Below, piece after piece: positions 32,937 through 43,197 of a DNA stretch of 64,000 nucleotides (the first letter of the stretch is position 1; every line of letters begins with the position of its first letter). A program made the translations under genes and the position numbers. The notes beneath the pieces were generated by a model. It was not told the origin of the DNA. It saw nothing but the letters and a program-made list of their open reading frames with translations, and did no database searches. Origin of the DNA: Pseudomonas sp. ICMP22404 (GTDB lineage: Bacteria > Pseudomonadota > Gammaproteobacteria > Pseudomonadales > Pseudomonadaceae); NCBI RefSeq assembly GCF_006227205.1, contig NZ_VCNG01000008.1, forward strand, positions 223,444 to 287,443, given 5' to 3'.

Positions 32937-35005
32937 ACAGGATTTTTACAGCCCTCGGTGTTTCGCTATGGATAGCGCTGATGTCACCGACGGTGCTTGG
33001 GGCGAACCTGAAGGCGCTGGATGTTGCGGCTTTGCCGGGAGACCGGGTCGAGTTGAAGCTCTCTTTCGACGGGCCACCGCCAACGCCTCGTGGCTATACC
33101 ACCGAACAACCGGCCCGGATTGCCCTGGACCTGCCTGGGGTGACCAGCCAGCTGGCGCGCAAGACCCAGGACCTGGGCAGCGGTAACGCACGCAGTGCCA
33201 CCGTCGTCGAGGCGGGGGACCGCACCCGATTGATCATCGGCCTCACCCAATTGGTGCCGTATAACGCTCGGGTCGAGGGCAACAATCTGTTCGTGGTGGT
33301 CGGTAAAGGCGCGGAGCCGAAAACGATTGCCCAGGCCCCACGCCCAGCAGCTGCCGGCGCGGTGCCCGCCAGGAGCAACGCACCGGTGGGCCGGGCCATT
33401 CGTGGCGTGGACTTCCAGCGCGGGACCCAGGGTGAAGGCAACGTGGTGATCGACCTGTCGGACCCGTCCATTGCGCCGGATATCCAGGAGCGGGAAGGCA
33501 AGATCATCCTCAACTTCGCCAGGACCCAGCTGCCTGAACCATTGCGAGTGCGCCTGGACGTCAAGGACTTCGCCACCCCGGTCCAGTTCGTCAATGCCAG
33601 CGCCGGTTCCGACCGGGCCACCATCAGCATCGAGCCTGGCGGTACCTTCGATTACTCCACCTACCAGACCGACAACAAACTGACCGTCAGTGTCCGTCCG
33701 ATGACAGTCGAGGACTTGCGCAAGCGCGACACCGACCGTGCCGCCTACAGCGGTGAAAAGCTGTCCCTGAACTTCCAGGACATCGAAGTGCGCTCGGTCC
33801 TGCAACTGATTGCCGATTTCACCAACCTGAACCTGGTGGCAAGCGACACGGTGCAAGGGGGGATCACCTTGCGATTGCAGAATGTTCCCTGGGACCAGGC
33901 GTTGGATCTGGTCCTGAAGACCAAGGGGCTGGACAAGCGCAAGGTCGGCAACGTGTTGCTGGTAGCCCCTGCCGATGAGATTGCGGCTCGCGAGCGCCAG
34001 GAGTTGGAGTCCCAGAAACAGATTGCCGACCTGGCGCCGCTGCGGCGAGAGCTGTTGCAGGTCAACTATGCGAAGGCGGCGGACATCGCCAAGCTGTTCC
34101 AATCGGTGACCAGCGCCGAAGCGAAAGCCGATGAACGTGGCACGATCACGGTGGATGAGCGGACCAATAACATCATTGCCTACCAGACCCAGGATCGGCT
34201 CGACGAATTGCGTCGGATCGTGGCCCAGCTGGATATTCCGGTGCGCCAGGTGATGATCGAGGCCCGGATTGTCGAGGCCAACGTCGATTACGACAAAAGC
34301 CTGGGGGTGCGTTGGGGCGGCTCGGTGCAGAACCAGGGCAACTGGAACTCTTCGGGTGTGACCAACGGCAGCTCCACCACTATCGGCACGCCGGGCAGCA
34401 CCAGCACCAACCAGCCGTTCGTCGACATGGGCGCGGCAGGCAATACCTCGGGTATCGGCATTGCGTTCATCACTGACAACGTACTGCTGGATCTGGAGCT
34501 GACGGCCATGGAGAAAACCGGCAACGGGGAAATCGTCTCCCAGCCCAAGGTGGTGACTTCGGACAAGGAGACCGCGAAAATCCTCAAGGGCACGGAAATT
34601 CCCTACCAGGAAGCCAGTTCCAGTGGCGCGACCTCGGTGTCGTTCAAGGAAGCCTCGCTGTCGCTGGAGGTAACCCCGCAGATCACGCCGGACAACCGCA
34701 TCATCATGGAGGTCAAGGTCACCAAGGATGAACCGGACTACCTGAACAAGGTGCAGGAAGTACCACCGATCAAGAAGAACGAAGTCAACGCGAAGGTGCT
34801 GGTCAATGACGGCGAGACCATTGTGATTGGCGGGGTTTTCTCAAATACTCAGAGCAAGGTTGTAGATAAGGTGCCATTTCTTGGCGATGTGCCGTATCTT
34901 GGCCGCCTTTTCCGGCGTGATCTGGTTTCGGAGAAAAAATCCGAGCTGCTGGTATTCCTCACTCCGCGTATCATGAATAACCAGGCGATTGCTGTGAGTC
35001 GTTGA
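32933..35005 (+). CDS. pilQ: Type IV pilus secretin PilQ
   Basis: 690-residue outer-membrane secretin through which the pilus passes. Signal peptide (about 1-24, ending VLGA), two AMIN domains binding peptidoglycan (about 28-110 and 160-250), N0/N1 (LSLNFQDIEVRSVLQLIADF), and the C-terminal secretin domain with VPPIKKNEVNAKVLVNDGETIVIGG and VPFLGDVPYLGRLFRRD. A Ser/Gly/Thr-rich loop of about 30 residues lies near residue 460-500. aroK starts five bases after the stop. Confidence 0.97.
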   Translation: MNRIFTALGVSLWIALMSPTVLGANLKALDVAALPGDRVELKLSFDGPPPTPRGYTTEQPARIALDLPGVTSQLARKTQDLGSGNARSATVVEAGDRTRLIIGLTQLVPYNARVEGNNLFVVVGKGAEPKTIAQAPRPAAAGAVPARSNAPVGRAIRGVDFQRGTQGEGNVVIDLSDPSIAPDIQEREGKIILNFARTQLPEPLRVRLDVKDFATPVQFVNASAGSDRATISIEPGGTFDYSTYQTDNKLTVSVRPMTVEDLRKRDTDRAAYSGEKLSLNFQDIEVRSVLQLIADFTNLNLVASDTVQGGITLRLQNVPWDQALDLVLKTKGLDKRKVGNVLLVAPADEIAARERQELESQKQIADLAPLRRELLQVNYAKAADIAKLFQSVTSAEAKADERGTITVDERTNNIIAYQTQDRLDELRRIVAQLDIPVRQVMIEARIVEANVDYDKSLGVRWGGSVQNQGNWNSSGVTNGSSTTIGTPGSTSTNQPFVDMGAAGNTSGIGIAFITDNVLLDLELTAMEKTGNGEIVSQPKVVTSDKETAKILKGTEIPYQEASSSGATSVSFKEASLSLEVTPQITPDNRIIMEVKVTKDEPDYLNKVQEVPPIKKNEVNAKVLVNDGETIVIGGVFSNTQSKVVDKVPFLGDVPYLGRLFRRDLVSEKKSELLVFLTPRIMNNQAIAVSR

Positions 35006-35009
35006 TTCT

Positions 35010-35528
35010 GTGCGAAATTTGATTCTTGTTGGGCCGATGGGCGCTGGAAAAAGCACCATCGGCCGTTTGCTGGCCAAAGAGCTGCGCCTGCCGTTCAAAG
35101 ATTCCGACAAGGAAATTGAATTGCGCACGGGCGCCAATATCCCGTGGATTTTCGACAAGGAAGGCGAACCAGGCTTTCGTGATCGCGAGCAGGCGATGAT
35201 CGCCGAGCTGTGCGCATTCGAAGGCGTGGTGCTGGCCACCGGTGGCGGCGCCGTGATGCGCGAAGCCAACCGTCGGGAACTGCATGCCGGCGGACGGGTG
35301 GTCTATCTGCACGCCTCCGTCGAACAGCAGGTCGGTCGTACCGCCCGGGACCGCAACCGTCCGCTGTTGCGTACCGCCGATCCGGCCAAGACCCTGCGGG
35401 ACCTGCTGGAGCTGCGTGATCCGCTGTACCGGGAAATCGCCGACCTGGTGGTGGAAACCGATGAGCGGCCGCCGAGGATGGTGGTGCTGGAGATTCTCGA
35501 GCGTCTGCAGCAATTGCCTCCCCGTTAA
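35010..35528 (+). CDS. aroK: Shikimate kinase
   Basis: 172 residues. Phosphorylates shikimate at O3 in aromatic amino-acid synthesis. P-loop GPMGAGKSTIGR, shikimate-binding DSDKEIE and GFRDRE, and the GGG motif LATGGGAVM; LID arginines in RTARDRNRPLL. GTG start five bases after pilQ. The pil-aroK-aroB order is common in gammaproteobacteria. Confidence 0.98.
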   Translation: MRNLILVGPMGAGKSTIGRLLAKELRLPFKDSDKEIELRTGANIPWIFDKEGEPGFRDREQAMIAELCAFEGVVLATGGGAVMREANRRELHAGGRVVYLHASVEQQVGRTARDRNRPLLRTADPAKTLRDLLELRDPLYREIADLVVETDERPPRMVVLEILERLQQLPPR

Positions 35529-35676
35529 TGCACCACGGGAAATGCGCTATCCTCGCCGTCTCGTTGTTATCCGCCGGGGCGTGGCACATGGCCGCCGAGT
35601 GGCGTCATAGCAGGCACCGTGGACTTTTCGTTAATTGCAGGCAGGACGCCTGATTCCATCTTCACCGTGGGGACAC

Positions 35677-36777
35677 ATGCAGACACTAAAGGTCGACCTG
35701 GGCGAGCGCAGCTACCCGATTCACATTGGCGAAGGCTTGCTGGACCAGCCGCAACTGCTGGCGCCACATATCGCCGGGCGGCAAGTGGCGATCATCTCCA
35801 ACGAAACCGTCGCCCCTTTGTATCTGGAGCGCCTGACCCGCAGTCTGTCAGCCTTTTCGGTCATTTCCGTGGTGTTGCCCGATGGCGAGGCGTTCAAGAA
35901 CTGGGAAACCCTGCAACTGATCTTCGACGGCCTGCTGACCGCACGGCATGACCGGCGCACCACGGTGGTGGCCCTGGGCGGTGGCGTGATCGGCGACATG
36001 GCCGGTTTTGCCGCAGCCTGCTACCAGCGCGGCGTCGACTTCATCCAGATCCCCACTACCTTACTGTCCCAGGTCGACTCGTCGGTGGGCGGCAAGACCG
36101 GGATCAACCATCCGCTGGGCAAGAACATGGTCGGCGCTTTCTATCAGCCCAACGTGGTGCTGATCGATACCGCTACCCTCAATACCTTGCCGGCCCGTGA
36201 GCTGTCCGCAGGGCTGGCGGAAGTCATCAAGTACGGGCTGATCTGCGACGAGCCGTTCCTGGGGTGGCTTGAAGACAACGTCGACCGCCTGCGGGAACTG
36301 GACCAGGCTGCCCTGACCTACGCGATCGAGCGCTCCTGCGCAGCCAAGGCCGCAGTGGTCGGTGCCGATGAGCGTGAGTCGGGTGTACGGGCCACGCTCA
36401 ACCTGGGCCACACCTTTGGACACGCCATCGAGACCCACATGGGGTATGGTGTCTGGCTACATGGCGAGGCGGTAGCGGCCGGTACGGTCATGGCCCTGGA
36501 AATGTCCGCGCGCCTGGGCTGGATCAGCGAGCAGGAGCGTGATCGCGGCATTCGGCTCTTCCAGCGCGCCGGGCTACCGGTGGTGCCTCCCGAGGAAATG
36601 ACCGAGGCCGATTTTCTCGAACACATGGCAATCGACAAGAAAGTGATCGATGGTCGTCTGCGTCTGGTGCTGCTGCGCCGCATGGGCGAAGCGGTGGTGA
36701 CCGACGATTATCCGAAAGAGGTTCTACAGGCCACGCTGGGCGCGGATTACCGCGCCTTGGCTCAGCTTAAAGGTTAA
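35677..36777 (+). CDS. aroB: 3-dehydroquinate synthase
   Basis: 366 residues. Converts DAHP to 3-dehydroquinate using NAD and a divalent metal. NAD site ALGGGVIGDMAGFAAACYQRG, substrate and metal residues in TTLLSQVDSSVGGKTGINHPLGKNMVGAFYQP, and the metal-binding His region LNLGHTFGHAIE with HGEAVAAG. ATG at 35677 (MQTLKVDLGERSYPI) fits the family start and has GGGG ahead; upstream in-frame sequence is not conserved type. Confidence 0.98.
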   Translation: MQTLKVDLGERSYPIHIGEGLLDQPQLLAPHIAGRQVAIISNETVAPLYLERLTRSLSAFSVISVVLPDGEAFKNWETLQLIFDGLLTARHDRRTTVVALGGGVIGDMAGFAAACYQRGVDFIQIPTTLLSQVDSSVGGKTGINHPLGKNMVGAFYQPNVVLIDTATLNTLPARELSAGLAEVIKYGLICDEPFLGWLEDNVDRLRELDQAALTYAIERSCAAKAAVVGADERESGVRATLNLGHTFGHAIETHMGYGVWLHGEAVAAGTVMALEMSARLGWISEQERDRGIRLFQRAGLPVVPPEEMTEADFLEHMAIDKKVIDGRLRLVLLRRMGEAVVTDDYPKEVLQATLGADYRALAQLKG

Positions 36778-36787
36778 TAAGATTCCG

Positions 36788-38365
36788 ATGACTAGTTTGC
36801 ATGCCGACGAGGCTTTCCTCGGCCATTTCCAATTGAGTCACGACCCCTTCGCTCCACGGGTCCCCGGCTTCAAATTCTTTCCGGCCCAGCGCAAGCCGGT
36901 ATTGGGTCAGTTGCATCACCTGGCGCGCTACAGCCAATTGCTGCTGGTAGTGACCGGTCCCCAGGGCAGTGGCAAGACCTTGCTGCGCCAGGCCCTGGTG
37001 GCCAGCACCAACAAACAGTCGGTGCAAAGCGTGGTGGTCTCGGCCCGGGGTGCCGGTGATGCTGCCGGTGTGTTGCGCCAGGTCGCCCAGGCGTTGAACC
37101 TGGCCCAGGCCGAAGTGGGTGCGATTCTCGACCAGATCGTCCAGTTGGCGCTGACCGGGCAGGAAGTCTATCTGCTGGTGGATGACGCCGAGCAGCTCGA
37201 CGAGTCGGCCCTGGAAGCCCTGCTGGCGCTGGCGGCCGGTGCGCCGGAGGGGCGCCCCCATGTGTTCCTGTTTGGCGAGTCGTCGTTGATCGCCGATCTG
37301 GAGCAGTTGGAGCTCGAGGAGGAGCGCTTCCATATCATCGAGCTGGCGCCCTATACCGAAGAAGAAACGCGTGAATACCTGGATCAACGTCTTGAAGGCG
37401 CTGGCCGGGGTATCGAACTTTTTACCGCCGATCAGATCTCTGAGATTCACGAAGGCTCCGGCGGCTGGCCTGGCAACATCAACCAGGTCGCTCGGGATGC
37501 CTTGATCGAAGTCATGATTGCCAGCCGCTCAGCGGTGAAGCGTCCAACTATGGGGTTCAACATGCCGAAGAAACACGTATTGGCGATTTCCGCCGTCGTC
37601 GTGGTCGCGGTCGTCGCCGCCTGGCTGATGCCGGGTCGCAACAAGGCGCCGACGACCGGCGCGCCAGCCAACGAACAGGCACAACTGCCCCTCGGCCAAG
37701 GGGCGCCGAAACCCAATGGTGGCGCGCCGGCGGTGGAATTTGCCGGCAGCACCCAGCCGATGCCGTTACCGTTGGTCGGCCAGTCGCAACCGGTCATGCG
37801 CGGGCCCCTGGCTGAAGCTGCCGGCGGAATCACCGAGGGTGACGATGGCGCGGCACCACCGATCGACGATGGCGACACGCCGCCGACCGTGACCACCACG
37901 GCACCGCCTGCGGGCGTGCCTGCTGGCCCGGCTCCGACACCCGCCCCCGCACCTGCTCCGGCCGCCAAGCCGACTCCGGCTCCGACCCAGGTAGCAACGG
38001 CCAAGCCTGCCCCGGCGCCGGCCGCCAAGCCGACGCCTGCCCCGGCCGCCAAGCCTGCTGCACCGGCCAAGGCCGCAGGTGGCAACTGGTACGCCGGCCA
38101 GGCACCGAGTAACTACGTCGTACAGATTCTCGGCACCAGCTCCGAAGCCACCGCGCAGAACTTCGTCAAGGAGCAGGGCGGCGAGTATCGTTATTTCAAG
38201 AAAGTCCTCAACGGCAAGCCGCTGTATGTGATCACTTACGGCAGCTTTGCCAACCGTGATGCAGCTGTTTCCGCTATCAAGGCCTTGCCAGCGAAGGTTC
38301 AGGCTGGTAAACCTTGGCCTCGCACTGTCGCCAGCGTCCAACAGGAACTGGCTGCAACTCGCTGA
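36788..38365 (+). CDS. damX: DamX-like AAA/SPOR cell-division protein
   Basis: 525 residues. N-terminal AAA-type ATPase (about 1-240) with Walker A GPQGSGKT and Walker B-like YLLVDDAEQLDESAL, a membrane helix (about 259-278, LAISAVVVVAVVAAWL), a Pro/Ala-rich linker with PAPAAKPTPAP repeats (about 370-445), and a C-terminal SPOR domain (about 448-523). The SPOR domain targets septal peptidoglycan. Between aroB and gltB as in P. aeruginosa. The ATPase part distinguishes it from the SPOR protein at 19441-20136. Confidence 0.9.
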   Translation: MTSLHADEAFLGHFQLSHDPFAPRVPGFKFFPAQRKPVLGQLHHLARYSQLLLVVTGPQGSGKTLLRQALVASTNKQSVQSVVVSARGAGDAAGVLRQVAQALNLAQAEVGAILDQIVQLALTGQEVYLLVDDAEQLDESALEALLALAAGAPEGRPHVFLFGESSLIADLEQLELEEERFHIIELAPYTEEETREYLDQRLEGAGRGIELFTADQISEIHEGSGGWPGNINQVARDALIEVMIASRSAVKRPTMGFNMPKKHVLAISAVVVVAVVAAWLMPGRNKAPTTGAPANEQAQLPLGQGAPKPNGGAPAVEFAGSTQPMPLPLVGQSQPVMRGPLAEAAGGITEGDDGAAPPIDDGDTPPTVTTTAPPAGVPAGPAPTPAPAPAPAAKPTPAPTQVATAKPAPAPAAKPTPAPAAKPAAPAKAAGGNWYAGQAPSNYVVQILGTSSEATAQNFVKEQGGEYRYFKKVLNGKPLYVITYGSFANRDAAVSAIKALPAKVQAGKPWPRTVASVQQELAATR

Positions 38366-38371
38366 AGATTC

Positions 38372-38392
38372 GGCGGCCTTACCCAGGCCGCC
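38372..38392 (+). terminator. Hairpin after the damX-like gene, weak terminator
   Basis: Eight-base stem GGCGGCCT / AGGCCGCC with a five-base loop, 7 bases after the stop. No clear T run follows, so termination may be partial. Confidence 0.5.
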
Positions 38393-38577
38393 TCTCCCGG
38401 CAACCTCAACATTTCCGCAAGAGCGAGCGACCTGTCAGGCCGCGCGCCTTGTGGTGTCTGCGTCACAGTAGCGTTTGAGTCGTAGCGGTCGAACCCAAAA
38501 AAGTTTTGACTAGCACAGCATATAGCTTTAAACCTTTCACAAATGCGACATGAATTTGCGGCGTTTCGTCGTCAAAT

Positions 38578-38606
38578 TTGTGAGCGTCTGTGTCGGCATG
38601 TACAAT
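38578..38606 (+). promoter_or_regulatory. gltB: Sigma-70 promoter of gltBD
   Basis: TTGTGA (38578-38583), 17-base spacer, TACAAT (38601-38606), about 110 bases before the gltB start. A dyad AATTTG/CAAATT (38553-38558 and 38573-38578) abuts the -35. The 350-base gap 38366-38715 holds no gene, only this promoter, the dyad and the hairpin after damX. Confidence 0.68.
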
Positions 38607-38715
38607 GACCTCCCTTTTGCCCCCGCAAAGCTGGCGTACGTTCAGCGTGGAGTGCAAGCGGTTGAATTGAAAAGAAATTTGCCTCGATAAGAGGCAGCCT
38701 GGTGAGAAAGTGTCT

Positions 38716-41700
38716 ATGAAAGCAGGTCTGTACCAACCAGATGAATTCAAGGATAACTGTGGTTTTGGCCTGATAGCCCATATGCAGGGCGAGCCCAGCC
38801 ATACCCTTTTACAAACGGCCATTGAGGCCCTGACCTGCATGACCCACCGTGGTGGGATCAACGCCGACGGCAAGACCGGCGACGGCTGTGGCTTGCTGAT
38901 TCAAAAGCCTGATGAGTTCCTGCGTGCCATTGCCCAGGAAACGTTTGGCGTCACCCTGCCCAAGCAGTACGCCGTGGGTATGGTGTTCTTCAACCAGGAC
39001 CCGGTGAAGGCCCAGGCCGCTCGCGAGAACATGGACCGCGAGATCCTGGCCGCCGGCCTGCAGCTCGTCGGCTGGCGCAAAGTGCCGATCGATACCAGTG
39101 TTCTCGGTAGCCTGGCCCTGGCGCGCCTGCCGCAGATCGAACAGGTGTTCATCGCCGGCGAAGGCCTGAGCGATCAGGAAATGGCGATCAAGCTGTTCAG
39201 TTCCCGTCGTCGCTCGTCCGTGGCCAACGCCGCCGACACCGACCACTACATCTGCAGCTTTTCCAACAAGACCATCATCTATAAAGGCCTGATGATGCCG
39301 GCGGACCTCACCGCCTTCTATCCAGACCTGAGCGACGAGCGCCTGAAGACCGCGATCTGCGTGTTCCACCAGCGCTTCTCCACCAATACCCTGCCGAAAT
39401 GGCCGTTGGCCCAGCCATTCCGTTTCCTCGCCCACAACGGCGAGATCAACACCATCACCGGCAACCGCAACTGGGCCCTGGCCCGTCGCACCAAGTTCGC
39501 CAACGACCTGATGCCGGACCTCGAAGAGCTCGGCCCGCTGGTCAACCGCGTGGGCTCGGACTCTTCGAGCATGGATAACATGCTCGAACTGATGGTGACC
39601 GGTGGCATCGACCTGTTCCGTGGCGTGCGCATGCTGGTTCCGCCGGCGTGGCAGAACGTCGAGACCATGGACCCGGACCTGCGGGCGTTCTACGAATACA
39701 ACTCCATGCACATGGAGCCGTGGGACGGCCCGGCCGGTATCGTCATGACCGACGGCCGCTACGCCGTGTGTCTGCTGGACCGTAACGGTCTGCGCCCGGC
39801 GCGCTGGGTCACCACCACCAACGGTTTCATCACCCTGGCTTCGGAAATCGGCGTCTGGAACTACCAGCCCGAAGACGTCATCGCAAAGGGCCGCGTAGGC
39901 CCGGGCCAGATCTTTGCCGTGGACACCGAAACCGGCCAGATCCTTGACACCGATGCCATCGACAACCGCCTCAAGTCCCGTCATCCATACAAGCAATGGC
40001 TGCGCAAGAATGCCCTGCGTATCCAGGCGACCATGGAAGACAACGACCACGGCTCGGCTTTCTACGACGTCGACCAGCTCAAGCAGTACATGAAGATGTA
40101 CCAGGTGACGTTCGAAGAGCGTGACCAGGTGCTGCGTCCGTTGGGTGAGCAGGGCTACGAAGCGGTCGGCTCCATGGGCGACGACACGCCGATGGCTGTG
40201 CTGTCGCAGCGCGTGCGCACGCCATACGACTATTTCCGTCAGCAGTTCGCCCAGGTGACCAACCCGCCGATCGACCCGCTGCGCGAAGCGATCGTGATGT
40301 CGTTGGAAATCTGTCTGGGCGCCGAGCGCAACATTTTCCAGGAGTCGCCGGAGCACGCCTCGCGGGTGATCCTCAGCTCGCCGGTCATTTCCCCGGCCAA
40401 GTGGCGCTCGCTGACCAACCTCGACCGTCCGGGGTTCGCGCGTCAGGTCATCGACCTGAACTACGACGAAAGCGTCGGCCTGGAAGCGGCCATCCGCAAT
40501 GTGGCCGATCAGGCTGAAGAAGCCGCGCGCGCCGGGCGTACCCAGATCGTGCTCAGCGACCGTCACATCGCGCCGGGCAAGTTGCCGATCCACGCGTCGC
40601 TGGCCACCGGTGCGGTGCACCATCGCCTGACCGAAAAAGGTCTGCGCTGCGATTCCAACATCCTTGTCGAAACCGCTACCGCCCGTGATCCGCATCATTT
40701 CGCGGTGCTGATCGGTTTCGGTGCCTCGGCGGTGTATCCGTTCCTGGCCTACGAAGTGCTCGGCGACCTGATCCGTACCGGTGAAGTGCTGGGCGATCTC
40801 TACGAGGTGTTCAAGAACTACCGCAGGGGCATTACCAAGGGCCTGCTCAAGATCCTCTCGAAGATGGGCATCTCGACCATCGCCTCGTATCGCGGTGCGC
40901 AACTGTTCGAGGCCATCGGCCTGTCCGAAGAAGTCTGTGAGCTGAGCTTCCGTGGTGTGCCGAGCCGCATCAAGGGTGCGCGTTTCGTCGACATCGAAGC
41001 CGAACAGAAAGCCCTGGCCGCCGAAGCCTGGAGTCCGCGCAAGCCGATCCAGCAAGGCGGCCTGTTGAAGTTCGTCCATGGCGGCGAATACCACGCCTAC
41101 AACCCGGACGTGGTGAATACCCTGCAAGCCGCCGTGCAGCAGGGCGACTACGGCAAGTTCAAGGAATATACGGCACTGGTGGACAACCGCCCGGTGTCGA
41201 TGATCCGCGACCTGCTCAAGGTCAAGACCCTGGACACGCCGCTGGACATCAGCGAAGTGGAACCCCTGGAATCGGTGCTCAAGCGCTTCGACTCCGCCGG
41301 TATTTCCCTGGGCGCCTTGTCCCCGGAAGCCCACGAAGCCCTGGCCGAAGCCATGAACCGCCTCGGTGCGCGTTCCAACTCCGGCGAAGGTGGCGAAGAT
41401 CCGGCGCGCTACGGCACCATCAAGAGCTCGAAAATCAAGCAGGTGGCTACGGGCCGCTTCGGTGTGACGCCGGAGTACCTGGTCAACGCCGAGGTGCTGC
41501 AGATCAAGGTTGCCCAGGGCGCCAAGCCCGGTGAAGGCGGCCAACTGCCCGGCGGCAAGGTCAACGGCCTGATCGCCAAGCTGCGCTACGCGGTTCCCGG
41601 CGTGACCCTGATTTCGCCACCGCCCCATCACGACATCTACTCGATCGAAGACTTGTCGCAACTGATCTTCGACCTCAAGCAGGTGAACCCGAAGGCACTG

Positions 41701-43164
41701 GTTTCGGTGAAGCTGGTGGCGGAAGCGGGCGTCGGCACCATCGCCGCCGGTGTGGCCAAGGCCTATGCCGATCTGATCACCATCTCCGGCTACGACGGCG
41801 GCACCGGTGCATCGCCGCTGACCTCGATCAAGTACGCCGGTGCGCCCTGGGAACTGGGCCTGGCTGAAACCCACCAGACCCTGCGCGGCAACGACTTGCG
41901 CGGCAAGGTCCGGGTGCAGACCGACGGAGGCCTGAAAACCGGCCTCGACGTGATCAAGGCGGCCATTCTGGGCGCCGAGAGCTTCGGTTTCGGCACCGCG
42001 CCGATGATCGCCCTGGGCTGCAAATACCTGCGCATCTGCCACCTGAACAACTGCGCCACCGGCGTGGCGACCCAGAACGAGAAGCTGCGCAAGGACCACT
42101 ACGTCGGTACTGTCGACATGGTGGTGAACTTCTTCACCTACGTGGCCGAAGAAACCCGTGAATGGCTGGCGAAACTGGGCGTGCGCTCGCTCGAAGCGCT
42201 GATCGGCCGTACCGATCTGCTGGACGTGATCGAGGGCCAGACCGCCAAGCAGCATCACCTGGACCTGACCCCGTTGCTGGGTAGCGATCTGATTCCGGCA
42301 GACAAGCCACAGTTCTGCCAGGTCGATCGCAACCCGCCGTTCGACAAGGGTGAGCTGGCCGAGAAGATGGTCGACATGGCCGCTTCAGCGATCAACGACC
42401 TGAGCGGGGCCGATTTCAGCCTGGATATCTGCAACTGCGACCGTTCCATCGGTGCGCGGATCTCCGGCGAAATCGCCCGCAAGCACGGCAACCAGGGCAT
42501 GGCCCAGGCGCCGATCACGTTCCGCTTCAAGGGAACTGCCGGCCAGAGCTTTGGCGTCTGGAACGCTGGCGGCCTGAACATGTACCTGGAAGGCGATGCC
42601 AACGACTACGTGGGCAAAGGCATGACCGGCGGCAAGCTGGTCATCGTTCCGCCCAAGGGCAGCGTCTACAGGACCCAGGACAGTGCCATCATCGGCAACA
42701 CCTGCCTCTACGGCGCCACGGGCGGCAAGCTGTTCGCCGCCGGCACCGCAGGCGAGCGTTTTGCCGTGCGTAACTCCGGGGCCCACACCGTGGTGGAAGG
42801 CACCGGGGATCACTGCTGCGAATACATGACCGGTGGTTTCGTCTGCGTATTGGGCAAGACCGGCTACAACTTCGGCTCTGGCATGACCGGTGGTTTCGCC
42901 TACGTGCTCGACCAGGACAACAGCTTCGTTGACCGGGTCAACCACGAGCTGGTGGAAATCCAGCGGATCAGCGGCGAGGCGATGGAAGCCTACCGCAGCC
43001 ACCTGCAACGCGTGCTGAACGAGTACGTCGAGGAAACCGACAGCGAGTGGGGTCGTGAACTCGCGGAAAACCTCGATGACTACGTGCGTCGTTTCTGGCT
43101 GGTCAAGCCGAAGGCTGCCAACCTGAAGTCGTTGCTTTCCAGCACTCGTGCCAACCCGCAGTGA
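38716..43164 (+). CDS. gltB: Glutamate synthase (NADPH) large subunit
   Basis: 1482 residues. Transfers glutamine amide nitrogen to 2-oxoglutarate; works with GltD. A 14-residue propeptide precedes CGFGLIAH, so Cys15 becomes the N-terminal nucleophile of the class II amidotransferase domain (about 15-430). Central and FMN-binding synthase domains follow (SGEGGEDPARYGTIKSSKIKQVATGRFGV, GYDGGTGASPLTS), with Fe-S ligands in LGCKYLRICHLNNCATGVATQ, and a C-terminal GXGXG beta-helix. ATG at 38716 is preferred to a GTG two codons upstream because MKAGLYQPDEF is the usual start. Confidence 0.98.
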   Translation: MKAGLYQPDEFKDNCGFGLIAHMQGEPSHTLLQTAIEALTCMTHRGGINADGKTGDGCGLLIQKPDEFLRAIAQETFGVTLPKQYAVGMVFFNQDPVKAQAARENMDREILAAGLQLVGWRKVPIDTSVLGSLALARLPQIEQVFIAGEGLSDQEMAIKLFSSRRRSSVANAADTDHYICSFSNKTIIYKGLMMPADLTAFYPDLSDERLKTAICVFHQRFSTNTLPKWPLAQPFRFLAHNGEINTITGNRNWALARRTKFANDLMPDLEELGPLVNRVGSDSSSMDNMLELMVTGGIDLFRGVRMLVPPAWQNVETMDPDLRAFYEYNSMHMEPWDGPAGIVMTDGRYAVCLLDRNGLRPARWVTTTNGFITLASEIGVWNYQPEDVIAKGRVGPGQIFAVDTETGQILDTDAIDNRLKSRHPYKQWLRKNALRIQATMEDNDHGSAFYDVDQLKQYMKMYQVTFEERDQVLRPLGEQGYEAVGSMGDDTPMAVLSQRVRTPYDYFRQQFAQVTNPPIDPLREAIVMSLEICLGAERNIFQESPEHASRVILSSPVISPAKWRSLTNLDRPGFARQVIDLNYDESVGLEAAIRNVADQAEEAARAGRTQIVLSDRHIAPGKLPIHASLATGAVHHRLTEKGLRCDSNILVETATARDPHHFAVLIGFGASAVYPFLAYEVLGDLIRTGEVLGDLYEVFKNYRRGITKGLLKILSKMGISTIASYRGAQLFEAIGLSEEVCELSFRGVPSRIKGARFVDIEAEQKALAAEAWSPRKPIQQGGLLKFVHGGEYHAYNPDVVNTLQAAVQQGDYGKFKEYTALVDNRPVSMIRDLLKVKTLDTPLDISEVEPLESVLKRFDSAGISLGALSPEAHEALAEAMNRLGARSNSGEGGEDPARYGTIKSSKIKQVATGRFGVTPEYLVNAEVLQIKVAQGAKPGEGGQLPGGKVNGLIAKLRYAVPGVTLISPPPHHDIYSIEDLSQLIFDLKQVNPKALVSVKLVAEAGVGTIAAGVAKAYADLITISGYDGGTGASPLTSIKYAGAPWELGLAETHQTLRGNDLRGKVRVQTDGGLKTGLDVIKAAILGAESFGFGTAPMIALGCKYLRICHLNNCATGVATQNEKLRKDHYVGTVDMVVNFFTYVAEETREWLAKLGVRSLEALIGRTDLLDVIEGQTAKQHHLDLTPLLGSDLIPADKPQFCQVDRNPPFDKGELAEKMVDMAASAINDLSGADFSLDICNCDRSIGARISGEIARKHGNQGMAQAPITFRFKGTAGQSFGVWNAGGLNMYLEGDANDYVGKGMTGGKLVIVPPKGSVYRTQDSAIIGNTCLYGATGGKLFAAGTAGERFAVRNSGAHTVVEGTGDHCCEYMTGGFVCVLGKTGYNFGSGMTGGFAYVLDQDNSFVDRVNHELVEIQRISGEAMEAYRSHLQRVLNEYVEETDSEWGRELAENLDDYVRRFWLVKPKAANLKSLLSSTRANPQ

Positions 43165-43197
43165 TATGCGCCTGAAGAGTTTGATGAGGTTTTAACA

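Noticed and set aside
38809..42258. Open frame of 1149 codons opposite gltB
   Set aside because: Pure antisense shadow of a conserved gene in GC-rich DNA; no ribosome site, His/Gln/Asp-rich low-complexity composition, no family resemblance.
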